Below, piece after piece: positions 25,489-33,838 of a stretch of 52,688 bases of DNA. Position 1 is the first letter of the stretch. Each line of letters begins with the position of its first letter. Under the pieces are notes generated by a model. It was not told the DNA's origin and made no database searches. It saw only the letters and a program-made list of their open reading frames with translations. This DNA is from Arminella tubonensis (GTDB lineage: Bacteria; Pseudomonadota; Alphaproteobacteria; Rhizobiales; Rhizobiaceae): the NCBI RefSeq assembly GCF_003240585.1, contig NZ_PCDP01000083.1, positions 1 to 52,688 of the forward strand. The letters run 5' to 3'. The translations under genes and the position numbers were made by a program.

Positions 25489-28292
25489 CAACCATCGAAA
25501 CCAGCACCACACGGCAGGATGAAAATCTGGCCCTGGTCGGGGAGTTCCCCTGCACGCAGACGCAATTGCGCTGCTGGATCCTCGACCAGCTCAATCCCGG
25601 CAACCCGGCGCTCAACGTCGCCGTACGATGGGAAATACGCGGGACCTTCAAGGCTGCCAATATCGAGGCCGCCTTTCGCAAGGTCATCCAGCGGCATGAG
25701 GTTCTGAGGACCAGGCTCGTCGAGACAGACGGCAAACCTGTCCAACAGGTGGTCGAGCAGATCGATTTCAGGATGGCTGAGATTGATCTTAGAAACATGG
25801 CGCCCGAACAGCGTCAAAAGCGGATTCTGTCGATTGGCGAGGAAACGGCGCAGGCGCCGTTCAATCTCGGCAAGGCGGGGCTGTTTCGTGTCTCGCTGCT
25901 GATGGTCGAGAATGATTTCGGCGTGCTTCTGATCACCGCGCACCAGAGCTGCTTCGACGGATGGTCGATCCGGGTGCTCGGGCGAGAAGTCGGCGAGATC
26001 GCCGCGGCGATAGACGCCGGCCGGGCGCCGGTCCTGCCCGAGCTTCCCCTCCAATACGGCGACTATGCCCTTTGGCAGCAGGAATATCTGGAAAGCTACG
26101 GCTTCGAGATGGAAAAGACCTTCTGGCGCGAAAAGCTGGTCGGTGCGCCCTATTTCGAGGTGCCGCCGGACCATCCGCGCGCTTCGGTCAAGACCAACCA
26201 CGGCGACATCGTCTCGGTCGCGCAGCCGATCGAGTTCAGCGAGCGAATGGATGCGGCCGCCCGTAAGCACCGTGTTTCTCAATATGCCTACGGTGCTGCG
26301 ATCGCCAGCGTGGTGTTGCGCCGTTTCACGCAAGCCGACACTGTGCTGTTCGGCTCCCAGGTTGCCGGCCGCGAACATGCGGATCTGGAAAACCTGATTG
26401 GCGTCTTCATCAACAATCTGGTTTTGAGGTTCGATTTCAATGCCGACACCAGCCTGTCAGATCATTTCCAGTCGGTCCGTGAGACGGTCGAAGCGGTTCT
26501 GAACCATCAGAAGGTGCCGTTCAACAAGCTTGTCGAATTGATCAATCCGGTGCGCGATCCTTCCCGCAACCCGTTGATATCGGTCAACTTCAACCTACAG
26601 AAGGCGTTCTTGGAAGATCACCGGTACGGCGGTTTCGAACTTCTGAGCGCGCCGTCACAGTCGCCCGGCGTGGTCTACGACCTGAGCTTCATCATGGTCG
26701 GCCGCCCCTCCGGCTGGCGGATGTCGATCGAGTACAATTCCGATCTTTTCGACGTTGGCACCGTGCGGACGTTGTTGGCGCTTTGGCAGGAGACCTATGA
26801 GATCGCGCTCGCCAACCCTGACGTGTTGCTGTCGTCGCTCTCGACCCCGGCCCGCCATATTCCCTTGCCCGAGATCATCGACGAGAGCACGGCGCCGTTG
26901 GAGCGGATGCTGAAGAGCCACGCCTCACTCAGCGATGCCGCGGTCGTCGAGCGGGAGGGACGCATCCACGCCTTCGTCACGCCCAATGCGGATTTGAGCG
27001 AACCGCTGGACCGCCTGCCTGCAATTTTGATGCAATATCTGGCGCAACGGCTCCCGGCCGATGGACTGCCGGAAGGCGTAAGCATTCTTCTCGCCCTTCC
27101 CAAAACTGAAAGCGGTGCGATCAATCGCGACAGATTGCGCATCCCGGCGCCGATCGATGCAGGTCAGCCGGTCACTCGACCTGACACTTTGAAGGTTCAG
27201 GGACCCGACCAGCTGGGGGAAAAGATAACGGCGCTGGCTGCGATCTGGAGCGAACTTCTCAATGCTCCTTCGGTGACGCCGGGCGATGACTTCTTCGCCC
27301 TCGGCGGCCACTCCTTGCTGGCGCTTAGAATGCTATCGGCCGTGCATACCCGGTTTGGCGTCAAACCAACGCTTGAATCGCTTTTCAAGGAACCGACCTT
27401 AGGCGGCTTTGCCGCCAAGATCTTCGACCTGCCGAAACCGGTGGCCTCTATCCCGGTTTATACGCCGGCGGTCGAGGATCAGCCCAGTCCATGGGAACTG
27501 GTCACCTGCAAGACAGGGACCGGCGGGCTCACCGTGTACACGCTGAACCATCCTTTTTTGTTCTACCGCCTGGCAAACGAGTTGCCGGAGGCCGTTTCCG
27601 TCTACAACGTCAACATGTTCAACGCCAATTTGGATGCGGGTTTGCGTGACATGTCGTTCGGACAGATCGCCAGACATGCGATCGAAGCGATGAATATCGA
27701 CAAGGATGCCGGTCCCGTCGCCGTCGTCGGGCTTTGCGTCAACGGCGTGCTTGCCATGGAGGTCACTCGGCAATTGCGTGAAGCGGGCAACGATGTGAGC
27801 TTTACAGCGCTTATCGATGCCTGGGCACCGGGCTTTGTCCGGTCGCAACCGAAAGTCCGTCAAAGGCTTTGGAAGATCGAAAGGCGAGCCAAGCGTCTGG
27901 TCTATTTCACGCAGAAGCTTCTGTCCGGGCGAATGAGCATCCTGACCTACCTGAAGGAATTCAACTTCACGCTTTGGGTGGTCCAGAAGTTCGGCGTGAC
28001 CGGCAGCGAATATTCTCATGAGGAGGTCGCCAACGCGACGGTCACGGACCTGCTAGTGGCCGCTGCTCGAGGGTATCGTGCCGTCCAAACCAAGGACGAG
28101 CGCGTCATCCTGCTGCGCAGCGAGGCCCAACCTTCAAGCGCTCGCAAGCTGTTGTTCGGCTGGGGCGAAGCCGTTGCAACCACAACGCCGGTGCTCGATA
28201 TCAATGGTTGGCACGAGGATTCGCTGACCAGCGACGGCATCAGGCAGCTTGCATCAATCGTCTCCGGAAAGCTCGAAAAGCCTAGACGGTGA
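25485..28292 (+). CDS. NRPS protein 3: altered condensation domain, adenylation remnant, carrier, thioesterase
   Basis: A 935-residue terminal protein, ATGA-coupled to protein 2 with GGGGAG ahead of the ATG. Condensation domain (about 18-445): the HHxxxDG motif reads H153 Q154 S C F D158 G159, so the second, catalytic His is Gln. Residues about 455-570 look like only the small C-terminal part of an adenylation domain (AAVVEREGRIHAFV, then LPKTESGAINRDRL); the 400-residue core is gone and the A10 Lys is Ala. The carrier has LGGHSLLAL with S610. A thioesterase-type alpha/beta hydrolase (about 665-930) has the nucleophile elbow GLCVNG with Cys C751 instead of Ser, with a downstream Asp (ALIDAW) and His (GWHEDSL) as likely partners. 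It probably offloads the chain, by hydrolysis or transfer; what loads its carrier is unclear. Confidence 0.9.
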   Translation: MTTIETSTTRQDENLALVGEFPCTQTQLRCWILDQLNPGNPALNVAVRWEIRGTFKAANIEAAFRKVIQRHEVLRTRLVETDGKPVQQVVEQIDFRMAEIDLRNMAPEQRQKRILSIGEETAQAPFNLGKAGLFRVSLLMVENDFGVLLITAHQSCFDGWSIRVLGREVGEIAAAIDAGRAPVLPELPLQYGDYALWQQEYLESYGFEMEKTFWREKLVGAPYFEVPPDHPRASVKTNHGDIVSVAQPIEFSERMDAAARKHRVSQYAYGAAIASVVLRRFTQADTVLFGSQVAGREHADLENLIGVFINNLVLRFDFNADTSLSDHFQSVRETVEAVLNHQKVPFNKLVELINPVRDPSRNPLISVNFNLQKAFLEDHRYGGFELLSAPSQSPGVVYDLSFIMVGRPSGWRMSIEYNSDLFDVGTVRTLLALWQETYEIALANPDVLLSSLSTPARHIPLPEIIDESTAPLERMLKSHASLSDAAVVEREGRIHAFVTPNADLSEPLDRLPAILMQYLAQRLPADGLPEGVSILLALPKTESGAINRDRLRIPAPIDAGQPVTRPDTLKVQGPDQLGEKITALAAIWSELLNAPSVTPGDDFFALGGHSLLALRMLSAVHTRFGVKPTLESLFKEPTLGGFAAKIFDLPKPVASIPVYTPAVEDQPSPWELVTCKTGTGGLTVYTLNHPFLFYRLANELPEAVSVYNVNMFNANLDAGLRDMSFGQIARHAIEAMNIDKDAGPVAVVGLCVNGVLAMEVTRQLREAGNDVSFTALIDAWAPGFVRSQPKVRQRLWKIERRAKRLVYFTQKLLSGRMSILTYLKEFNFTLWVVQKFGVTGSEYSHEEVANATVTDLLVAAARGYRAVQTKDERVILLRSEAQPSSARKLLFGWGEAVATTTPVLDINGWHEDSLTSDGIRQLASIVSGKLEKPRR

Positions 28293-28339
28293 CTGGCATC
28301 GTTATTCGGTTCACCGAAACCGTAAAGGAACACAGTGCG

Positions 28340-29938
28340 ATGGATATCGTCAGGCCTCCCATCAGGATTGCCATTCTCGCGGGTCGCAGAGATGGGTTCG
28401 AGAACTGGGAACTCATGGTTTTCGATCGAATACTGAGCGATCCCCGTTTCCTGCTCGTCACCATATTGGTGCACCCCGACCCTTTTGGCGACAGGCGGGC
28501 TTCTTCGCTGTTCGGTCTGCAATCGCGCATGGAGCGCAAAGCGCTTGCCCGCCAGGGCAAATACGCTCCCATTAGCTTTGACCCGGCGCAGCAGCGGTTT
28601 GACGATTTGAAGCCGATGGCCGCAGGGGCCAGGGGCAACACGCAGGCGCAGGCACTTGTTGGCAAAATCGGACTGGATATGGTGATCAGGCTGACGCCAC
28701 AGGGCCTGCCAGGCGATGCCGTCGGCTCGCTTTCATACGGCGAATGGGCCTTCACCTTCTCCGATCAGAGATCCGAGCGGGCGGACTGGTATGGCTACAG
28801 TGACGTCATCGAAAAAAAGCCGGCGACAAAACTGACGCTCTATGCTCGCCAGGGCAATGATGCGAAGGCGGCACAGATTTCGTCGGCATCGTTCAACCTC
28901 AAGATCAGCGCGGCTCGCAATACGGCCTTCATCAAGGAGCGCGCGGTGACGCTGCTGATGCGGGAACTCGGCCGTCTGGCCGATACGCGCCAGCTCGTAA
29001 CAGCTCCCCTGTCGGAACAGGTCGCTCGGCCGCCATCCTTGTTCGATCTTGCCCGATATGCCGGCGGTCTTTCCAATCATCTTGCTTCGCGTGTCGCCAA
29101 GGCTGCAAGGGCAAAGGCCCGTTCCGGATCGGCCGTGTGGACGCTCTATACCGGGCAGGGACGCATCGACGAATTCGACCCCACCCAATCCGTCGAGATA
29201 CCGCCGATCGCCGGCGACATCAAAGCGGATCCCTTCCTGTTTCAGCACGAGGGCGAGTGCTATCTCTTCTATGAGGCCTATGCCGACGGTGATGCGAAGG
29301 CTCATATCTCAGTCGGGCGCTTCAACGGCGACAAGGTCGAGCCCCTGGGTGTCGCCCTCGATTGCGATCACCATCTGTCCTACCCCTTTATTTTCCGTGA
29401 TGGCGAAGACATCTTCATGATGCCTGAAGCACATCAGTCGCGCCGCATCGAGATCTGGCGCTGCGTGGATTTTCCCTTGAAGTGGGAACTCTACTCTACG
29501 GGGCTCGAGGGGCTTTCGGCCGCCGACAGCATCCTCACGCAATATGCCGGCAAGTGGTGGCTCTTCACCAACGTGTCGGACTTCCATGCCTATGAAGACC
29601 ATTGCAGTGAACTCTACGTCTTTGAGGTCGATGGCCCGAAACTTGATCATGTCACGCCCCATAAACGCAATCCAGTCGTCATGGGGAGCACCGTCGCGCG
29701 CAACGCCGGTCGCATTTTCGAGCGCAATGGGCGCCTCTTCCGTCCCTCGCAACGGAATGCACACGGTATCTACGGCTATGGACTGAACATCATGGAGATC
29801 GAGCAGCTTGACCTGGAGAACTACGAGGAAACCTGTATCCGCACGATCGCGCCTGATTTCAAGTCGGGGTTGCTCGGTTGCCATCATTTCGATGCGGCGG
29901 GGGGAAGATACGTGGTGGATGCGCGGCTGACGATCTAG
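28340..29938 (+). CDS. GINT1-like putative glycosyltransferase with formyltransferase-like N-terminal domain
   Basis: About 532 residues. The N-terminal 230 resemble a formyltransferase fold (IRIAILAGRRDGFENWEL, then LDMVIRLTPQGLPGDAVGSL) but lack the Asn-His-Asp triad of active formyltransferases; the place of the HPS motif reads SYGEWAF. The C-terminal 280 residues look like a five-bladed propeller as in glucosamine inositolphosphorylceramide transferase 1 (GINT1) N-terminal regions and GH43-like proteins: KADPFLFQHEGECYLFYEA, YPFIFRDGEDIFMMPE, ADSILTQYAGKWWLFTN. A GTG at 28289 overlaps the thioesterase stop, but ATG 28340 has AAGGA about ten bases upstream and is preferred. Bacterial members are scattered and uncharacterised. 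Tight linkage suggests it couples the assembly-line product to a sugar or lipid acceptor. Confidence 0.78.
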   Translation: MDIVRPPIRIAILAGRRDGFENWELMVFDRILSDPRFLLVTILVHPDPFGDRRASSLFGLQSRMERKALARQGKYAPISFDPAQQRFDDLKPMAAGARGNTQAQALVGKIGLDMVIRLTPQGLPGDAVGSLSYGEWAFTFSDQRSERADWYGYSDVIEKKPATKLTLYARQGNDAKAAQISSASFNLKISAARNTAFIKERAVTLLMRELGRLADTRQLVTAPLSEQVARPPSLFDLARYAGGLSNHLASRVAKAARAKARSGSAVWTLYTGQGRIDEFDPTQSVEIPPIAGDIKADPFLFQHEGECYLFYEAYADGDAKAHISVGRFNGDKVEPLGVALDCDHHLSYPFIFRDGEDIFMMPEAHQSRRIEIWRCVDFPLKWELYSTGLEGLSAADSILTQYAGKWWLFTNVSDFHAYEDHCSELYVFEVDGPKLDHVTPHKRNPVVMGSTVARNAGRIFERNGRLFRPSQRNAHGIYGYGLNIMEIEQLDLENYEETCIRTIAPDFKSGLLGCHHFDAAGGRYVVDARLTI

Positions 29939-29943
29939 CTTGC

Positions 29944-30660
29944 TCAGCCGACGGTGCAATATCGCAGACGGACCGCGTCGCCGAAGGTCTGGACGGCAAC
30001 TGCTCCGGCGAAATTTGGCGGTGTCTGCATAGGGAGAAGACGCCAGATTGTCGAGGCTTCCGGCTCCCCCTCAAGACGCTCCAGCCGCGGTGGGTCTTCC
30101 TCTCCAAACGTTACGTCGAAAGCCTCAAGCGAAAGGGAGAGGCCTGCGCCATGCGCCTTTACGAAAGCCTCCTTTCGCGTCCAGCACCGATAGAAGTGCT
30201 CCAGGTAGTTTTCCGGGGCGACCAGTCGGAGCGAGGCGCGCTCCTTGGGAGAAAAGAAGTGGGCGGCGATGTCTTCCTGGAGCGCCTTCTTCTCCTCGAT
30301 ATCTATGCCGATCTCGTATCGAGGCGACACGGCAAGAACCGCCAGATCCGCGCTATGGCTCAGGTTGAAATGCAGCGCCAGATCATGCCGCCCGCCGATC
30401 CGGGGCTTGCCGTAGGCATTGTAGTCGAAGCAAAGGTCGCGCGGATCGAGCCCACTGTAGGTAGCAAGGATTTGCCGCAGCCTTCCGCGTGCCACGATGA
30501 AACGGCACCGGTCGTGCTCATGGACGAAGCGTGTCGCCCGCGCCACCTCGTCGTCGGAAAGCAGCTCCCTGTAGATGGCTACCTCCGACGCATCGGCGTC
30601 CAAGGCCCAGGTCCAGATGTCGATTGCCGCGATGTCGGCTGCGATATGATCAGGTTGCAT
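29944..30660 (-). CDS. 4'-phosphopantetheinyl transferase, Sfp type
   Basis: A 238-residue enzyme that moves phosphopantetheine from CoA to the carrier-domain serines, turning apo-carriers into working holo forms. Motifs seen: LHFNLSHSADLAVLAVS near residue 100, GIDIEEKK near residue 120 with the Mg-binding Asp/Glu, and FYRCWTRKEAFVKAHGAGL near residue 165. ATG 30660 starts 11 bases before the stop of the aminotransferase gene, so the two are coupled; the frame is open further upstream but without a good start. It ends 5 bp from the converging GINT1-like gene. It is very probably the dedicated activator of S508, S985, S2629 and S610 in the three megasynthase proteins. Confidence 0.92.
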   Translation of the reverse strand: MQPDHIAADIAAIDIWTWALDADASEVAIYRELLSDDEVARATRFVHEHDRCRFIVARGRLRQILATYSGLDPRDLCFDYNAYGKPRIGGRHDLALHFNLSHSADLAVLAVSPRYEIGIDIEEKKALQEDIAAHFFSPKERASLRLVAPENYLEHFYRCWTRKEAFVKAHGAGLSLSLEAFDVTFGEEDPPRLERLEGEPEASTIWRLLPMQTPPNFAGAVAVQTFGDAVRLRYCTVG

Positions 30661-31831
30661 AGGAAAGCGTGCGGGCCGGTGTCGGACGCTGGCGCGCCAT
30701 GCGCCGTGCGAGATGGGCCATGAGCGCCAACGGATAGTTTTCGCCAAGGCTGACGCGGCAGGTGCGCTTCAGAATATCCAGTGACTGCGGGCACATATCG
30801 GGCGAATACTCAATCTTTCGCTCCGTCCACTTGTAAGGGTTCATATCCGGATGGGCCGTCCGCTGTTGAAGCACCGATTGCCAGTTCGTATAAACATGAC
30901 GGCTTGAATCATAAAGCCGGTAGACACCCCGCTTGTTTTCTGCCGCAAAATCGCTTGCTTCATCGGCAGTTTCGAACATCACATGCAGTCCCGCTGCAGC
31001 GGCTACGTCGTTGTGCGGACCGACCCGCAAGCCTTCCCGTGTTGAAAGGATTTCCTTCATGACCTCGTAGCGCTTGCGCATCCGGGCGATCATCGGATCG
31101 AGCCGCTTCAGCTGCACATTCAGCATGGCGCCCTGAATCTGGCTCGCCTTGAGGTTTATGCCGATGATGGGAGCCTCGTTGGCATTGTCGAGATGTCCCC
31201 GGAAAATCGAACCGATATCGTGATACATCCGTGCCCTGGCAAACAGGTGCGGGTCGTCGGTCACCAGCGCCCCGCCTTCGCCGATATTCATATTCTTGAA
31301 CTGGTTGAAGCTGTAGGCGCCGGCATCGCCGATCGTGCCGGTGCGTCTACCCTTGTAGGTGAGACCGACTGCCTGGCAGGCATCCTCGATGACCAGCAGA
31401 TTATGATCCCGGGCAATGCGCATGATGCTATCCATGTCACAGACCATATTGGCCATGTGGACGGGTATGATGGCACGTGTGTTGGGCGTGATCTTGCGCA
31501 CGATGTCGGCCGGATCCATCGTCAGCGTCTGGTCTATCTCGACGAGAACGGGAACCGCGCCTGCGGCAAGCGGCGCACCCGCCGTTGCGATCCAGGTGTA
31601 GGCGGGCACGAGAACCTCGTCCCCCGGACCGATACCGGCGGCGACGAGAGCCGCAACCAGGGCGCCGGTGCCACTGCTCATCGTCAGGGCGTGGTTGACA
31701 CCGAACTTCTGACAGAAATCGGTTTCGAACCGCATCAATGGGCCGCCGCCGGCGTCGCCGTAACGTGCCAATTTCCCCGAGGCAAAGACAGGCGCCAATG
31801 CCAACCATTCTCGTAACCCAACATGCGCCAC
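30650..31831 (-). CDS. DegT/DnrJ/EryC1/StrS family aminotransferase
   Basis: A 393-residue PLP enzyme with the Schiff-base lysine K179 in YSFNQFKNMNIGEGG and the phosphate-binding SSGTGALVAAL near residue 52. The start is GTG at 31831 with GGGGGG about eight bases upstream. It differs from the DegT protein at 6158 in length of the N-terminal region and in motif details, so it is not a recent duplicate. The family acts on NDP-keto sugars, though the larger branch also includes enzymes for other ketones. Coupling to the phosphopantetheinyl transferase ties it to the assembly line; it may make the amino sugar acceptor that the acyl product is attached to. Confidence 0.88.
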   Translation of the reverse strand: MAHVGLREWLALAPVFASGKLARYGDAGGGPLMRFETDFCQKFGVNHALTMSSGTGALVAALVAAGIGPGDEVLVPAYTWIATAGAPLAAGAVPVLVEIDQTLTMDPADIVRKITPNTRAIIPVHMANMVCDMDSIMRIARDHNLLVIEDACQAVGLTYKGRRTGTIGDAGAYSFNQFKNMNIGEGGALVTDDPHLFARARMYHDIGSIFRGHLDNANEAPIIGINLKASQIQGAMLNVQLKRLDPMIARMRKRYEVMKEILSTREGLRVGPHNDVAAAAGLHVMFETADEASDFAAENKRGVYRLYDSSRHVYTNWQSVLQQRTAHPDMNPYKWTERKIEYSPDMCPQSLDILKRTCRVSLGENYPLALMAHLARRMARQRPTPARTLSYAT

Positions 31832-32107
31832 AGCGTGCCCCCCGGTGCCACACGGCGGACGGCCAGAGCTGGTGCTGGCCGCGCCTTACATAGAGATCCA
31901 ATCCGTTTTCATCGGCGGATCGCAGCTTGAAGATTAGACTGGAACGAACACGTATTTCAGATGGCCTTTCAGCTAGCTTCGAGGGTGTTAAGCCGGTTTG
32001 CGCCTAGCCAAAATCGGTAGAGAATCTGAGCGGCTATTTACATTGGACGATTTTCACTCCGATCGCGATTTTGCTATTCAATTATTTGATCTTAAGGATT
32101 TATGTGA
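31832..32107. promoter_or_regulatory. Divergent promoter region, aminotransferase and GMC oxidoreductase
   Basis: 276 bp between two outward-facing genes. The right half is AT-rich (for example GCTATTCAATTATTTGATC, ending just before AAGGA, the ribosome binding site of the GMC gene). The site is the natural control point for the right half of the cluster. No known operator was recognised. Confidence 0.45.
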
Positions 32108-33832
32108 ATGACGATCCGTGACCTCCGATCCGCTCCGCACAACACGATTTTGCGAGCCGACATCGTCATCGTCGGCGGCGGACCTGCAGGGTTGACCATC
32201 GCCCGCGAACTCGCGAATACCAAAATCAGAGTGCTCGTCGTCGACAGTGGCGGGCTCGAATATGACATCGAGACGCAAGCACTCAACGGCGTTGAGAATG
32301 TCGGCGAACCGGTGCAGCGCAGCGGTGCCGAGACAATCGGCCGTGGATATGCCAACGAATTGTCGTGGCTGAACGACATCCCGGCATTCGAGCTGCGAAA
32401 TCGCCTGCTTGGCGGCAGCAGCCATACGTGGCTCGGCAAATGTGCAGCATTTGACGATATGGATTTCGCGTCGCGCCCCTGGTTGCGCCATTCAGGCTGG
32501 CCGTTCAAACGCCGAGATATTCAGTCGGCGCTCGATCGAGCATCCGAGTTATTGAACTTGGGTCCGAATGTTTACGACGAGGGCCTCAACCGGCTATTAC
32601 GCGCGCCCCCCGCCGAACTTGGGATCAGCCGCGACCTCCTTCGCCCGTTTTTCTGGCAGTTCAGCAAGGAGCGCGGCGGGGATCGGCAGCCGATGCGGTT
32701 TATCAATCTTGCCCGCGACTGCGATGCCGCAAACGTCGATTTTCTGACGCATGCCACGGTCACCGAGATCAATCTTGATCGTTACGGTCGTCGCATCAGT
32801 TCGCTCGACGTCAGCAGCCTTGACGGCAAGAGCGCGACGATCCGTGCCGATACCGTCGTTCTGTGCGGAGGTGGCATTGAGAATGCCCGCTTGCTGCTCG
32901 CATCGAATTCGGTGGCTGCGGCGGGAATCGGAAACGGCAGGGGCGTCGTCGGACGTTATCTGGTCGACCACCCGAGAGCGACACTGATCCGTTTCACCGG
33001 CCCCGGAATAAAGGCTGCCGCATCTCAGTTCAATTTCTTCGGACTGACGGATCGGCGCAAGACGCATTTCTACCTTCGAGGCCTCTCACTAAGCCCGGAA
33101 GTGCAGGCGAGGGAGGGCCTCACGAACTGCGCTGCCTACCCGGCTCAGGTTCATGCGAAAAACAATCCATGGGCCGCCCTGAGGCGGCTTTCCCGCGGAA
33201 CCAGGCGCACGGCGCTCGCCGACCTTTCCACCGTCGTCGCATCATCTGGCATGATCGCATCCGGACTTTATGGCCGGCTGGTGCACAAGCGTGGGCTGCC
33301 GCACAAGTCCGTTGAGCTGCGTTTCGATGTCATGGCTGAACAGCAGCTCGATCCCGAGAGTCGCATTACCCTGTCCGATAGCCGCGACGCGTTCGGTATC
33401 CCGCGTGCGCGCGTCGACTGGAAAATAGGCACGGTCGAGATCGAGAGCATGAAGCGCTTTGGCCGTCTGCTCTGCGAGGAGTTCAATCGCGTCGGACTGC
33501 CTGGATCTCAGCCGGCCGAGTGGATTGCGCAGGACGACCCCGGCAAGGCGTCCTTCATAGACATGGCTCACCCGTCCTGCACGACCCGCATGGGCAACGA
33601 TCCTTCAAACAGTGTCGTCGACGCAGATGCCATGGTCCACGGCATCGATGGTCTGTTCATTGCCGGCAGTTCGGTGTTTCCGACCGGGGGGCACGCCAAT
33701 CCGACGTTGATGATACTCGCCCTTGCCATCCGGCTTTCGGATCATCTGAAGTCGAGGCACAGGACCGGCATCACCATGCCGCAACCTTTTGTTGACGCGG
33801 AAGCGTCTGAAAACGACCTCAGTGGAGTTTAG
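32108..33832 (+). CDS. GMC-family FAD-dependent oxidoreductase
   Basis: A 574-residue flavoprotein. The N-terminal FAD-binding motif is DIVIVGGGPAGLTIAREL from about residue 18, with the second glycine-rich contact LLGGSSHTWLG near residue 100. The C-terminal GMC block has HPSCTTRMG (the active-site His area), then IDGLFIAGSSVFPTGGHANP for the FAD lid and second catalytic residue. The family oxidises alcohols, sugars or cholesterol-like substrates to carbonyls. ATG 32108 follows AAGGA by nine bases. It is 6 bp upstream of the flippase gene, so it may oxidise a sugar hydroxyl to the ketone used by the nearby DegT aminotransferase; that link is inference. Confidence 0.88.
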   Translation: MTIRDLRSAPHNTILRADIVIVGGGPAGLTIARELANTKIRVLVVDSGGLEYDIETQALNGVENVGEPVQRSGAETIGRGYANELSWLNDIPAFELRNRLLGGSSHTWLGKCAAFDDMDFASRPWLRHSGWPFKRRDIQSALDRASELLNLGPNVYDEGLNRLLRAPPAELGISRDLLRPFFWQFSKERGGDRQPMRFINLARDCDAANVDFLTHATVTEINLDRYGRRISSLDVSSLDGKSATIRADTVVLCGGGIENARLLLASNSVAAAGIGNGRGVVGRYLVDHPRATLIRFTGPGIKAAASQFNFFGLTDRRKTHFYLRGLSLSPEVQAREGLTNCAAYPAQVHAKNNPWAALRRLSRGTRRTALADLSTVVASSGMIASGLYGRLVHKRGLPHKSVELRFDVMAEQQLDPESRITLSDSRDAFGIPRARVDWKIGTVEIESMKRFGRLLCEEFNRVGLPGSQPAEWIAQDDPGKASFIDMAHPSCTTRMGNDPSNSVVDADAMVHGIDGLFIAGSSVFPTGGHANPTLMILALAIRLSDHLKSRHRTGITMPQPFVDAEASENDLSGV

Positions 33833-33838
33833 CTTTTG

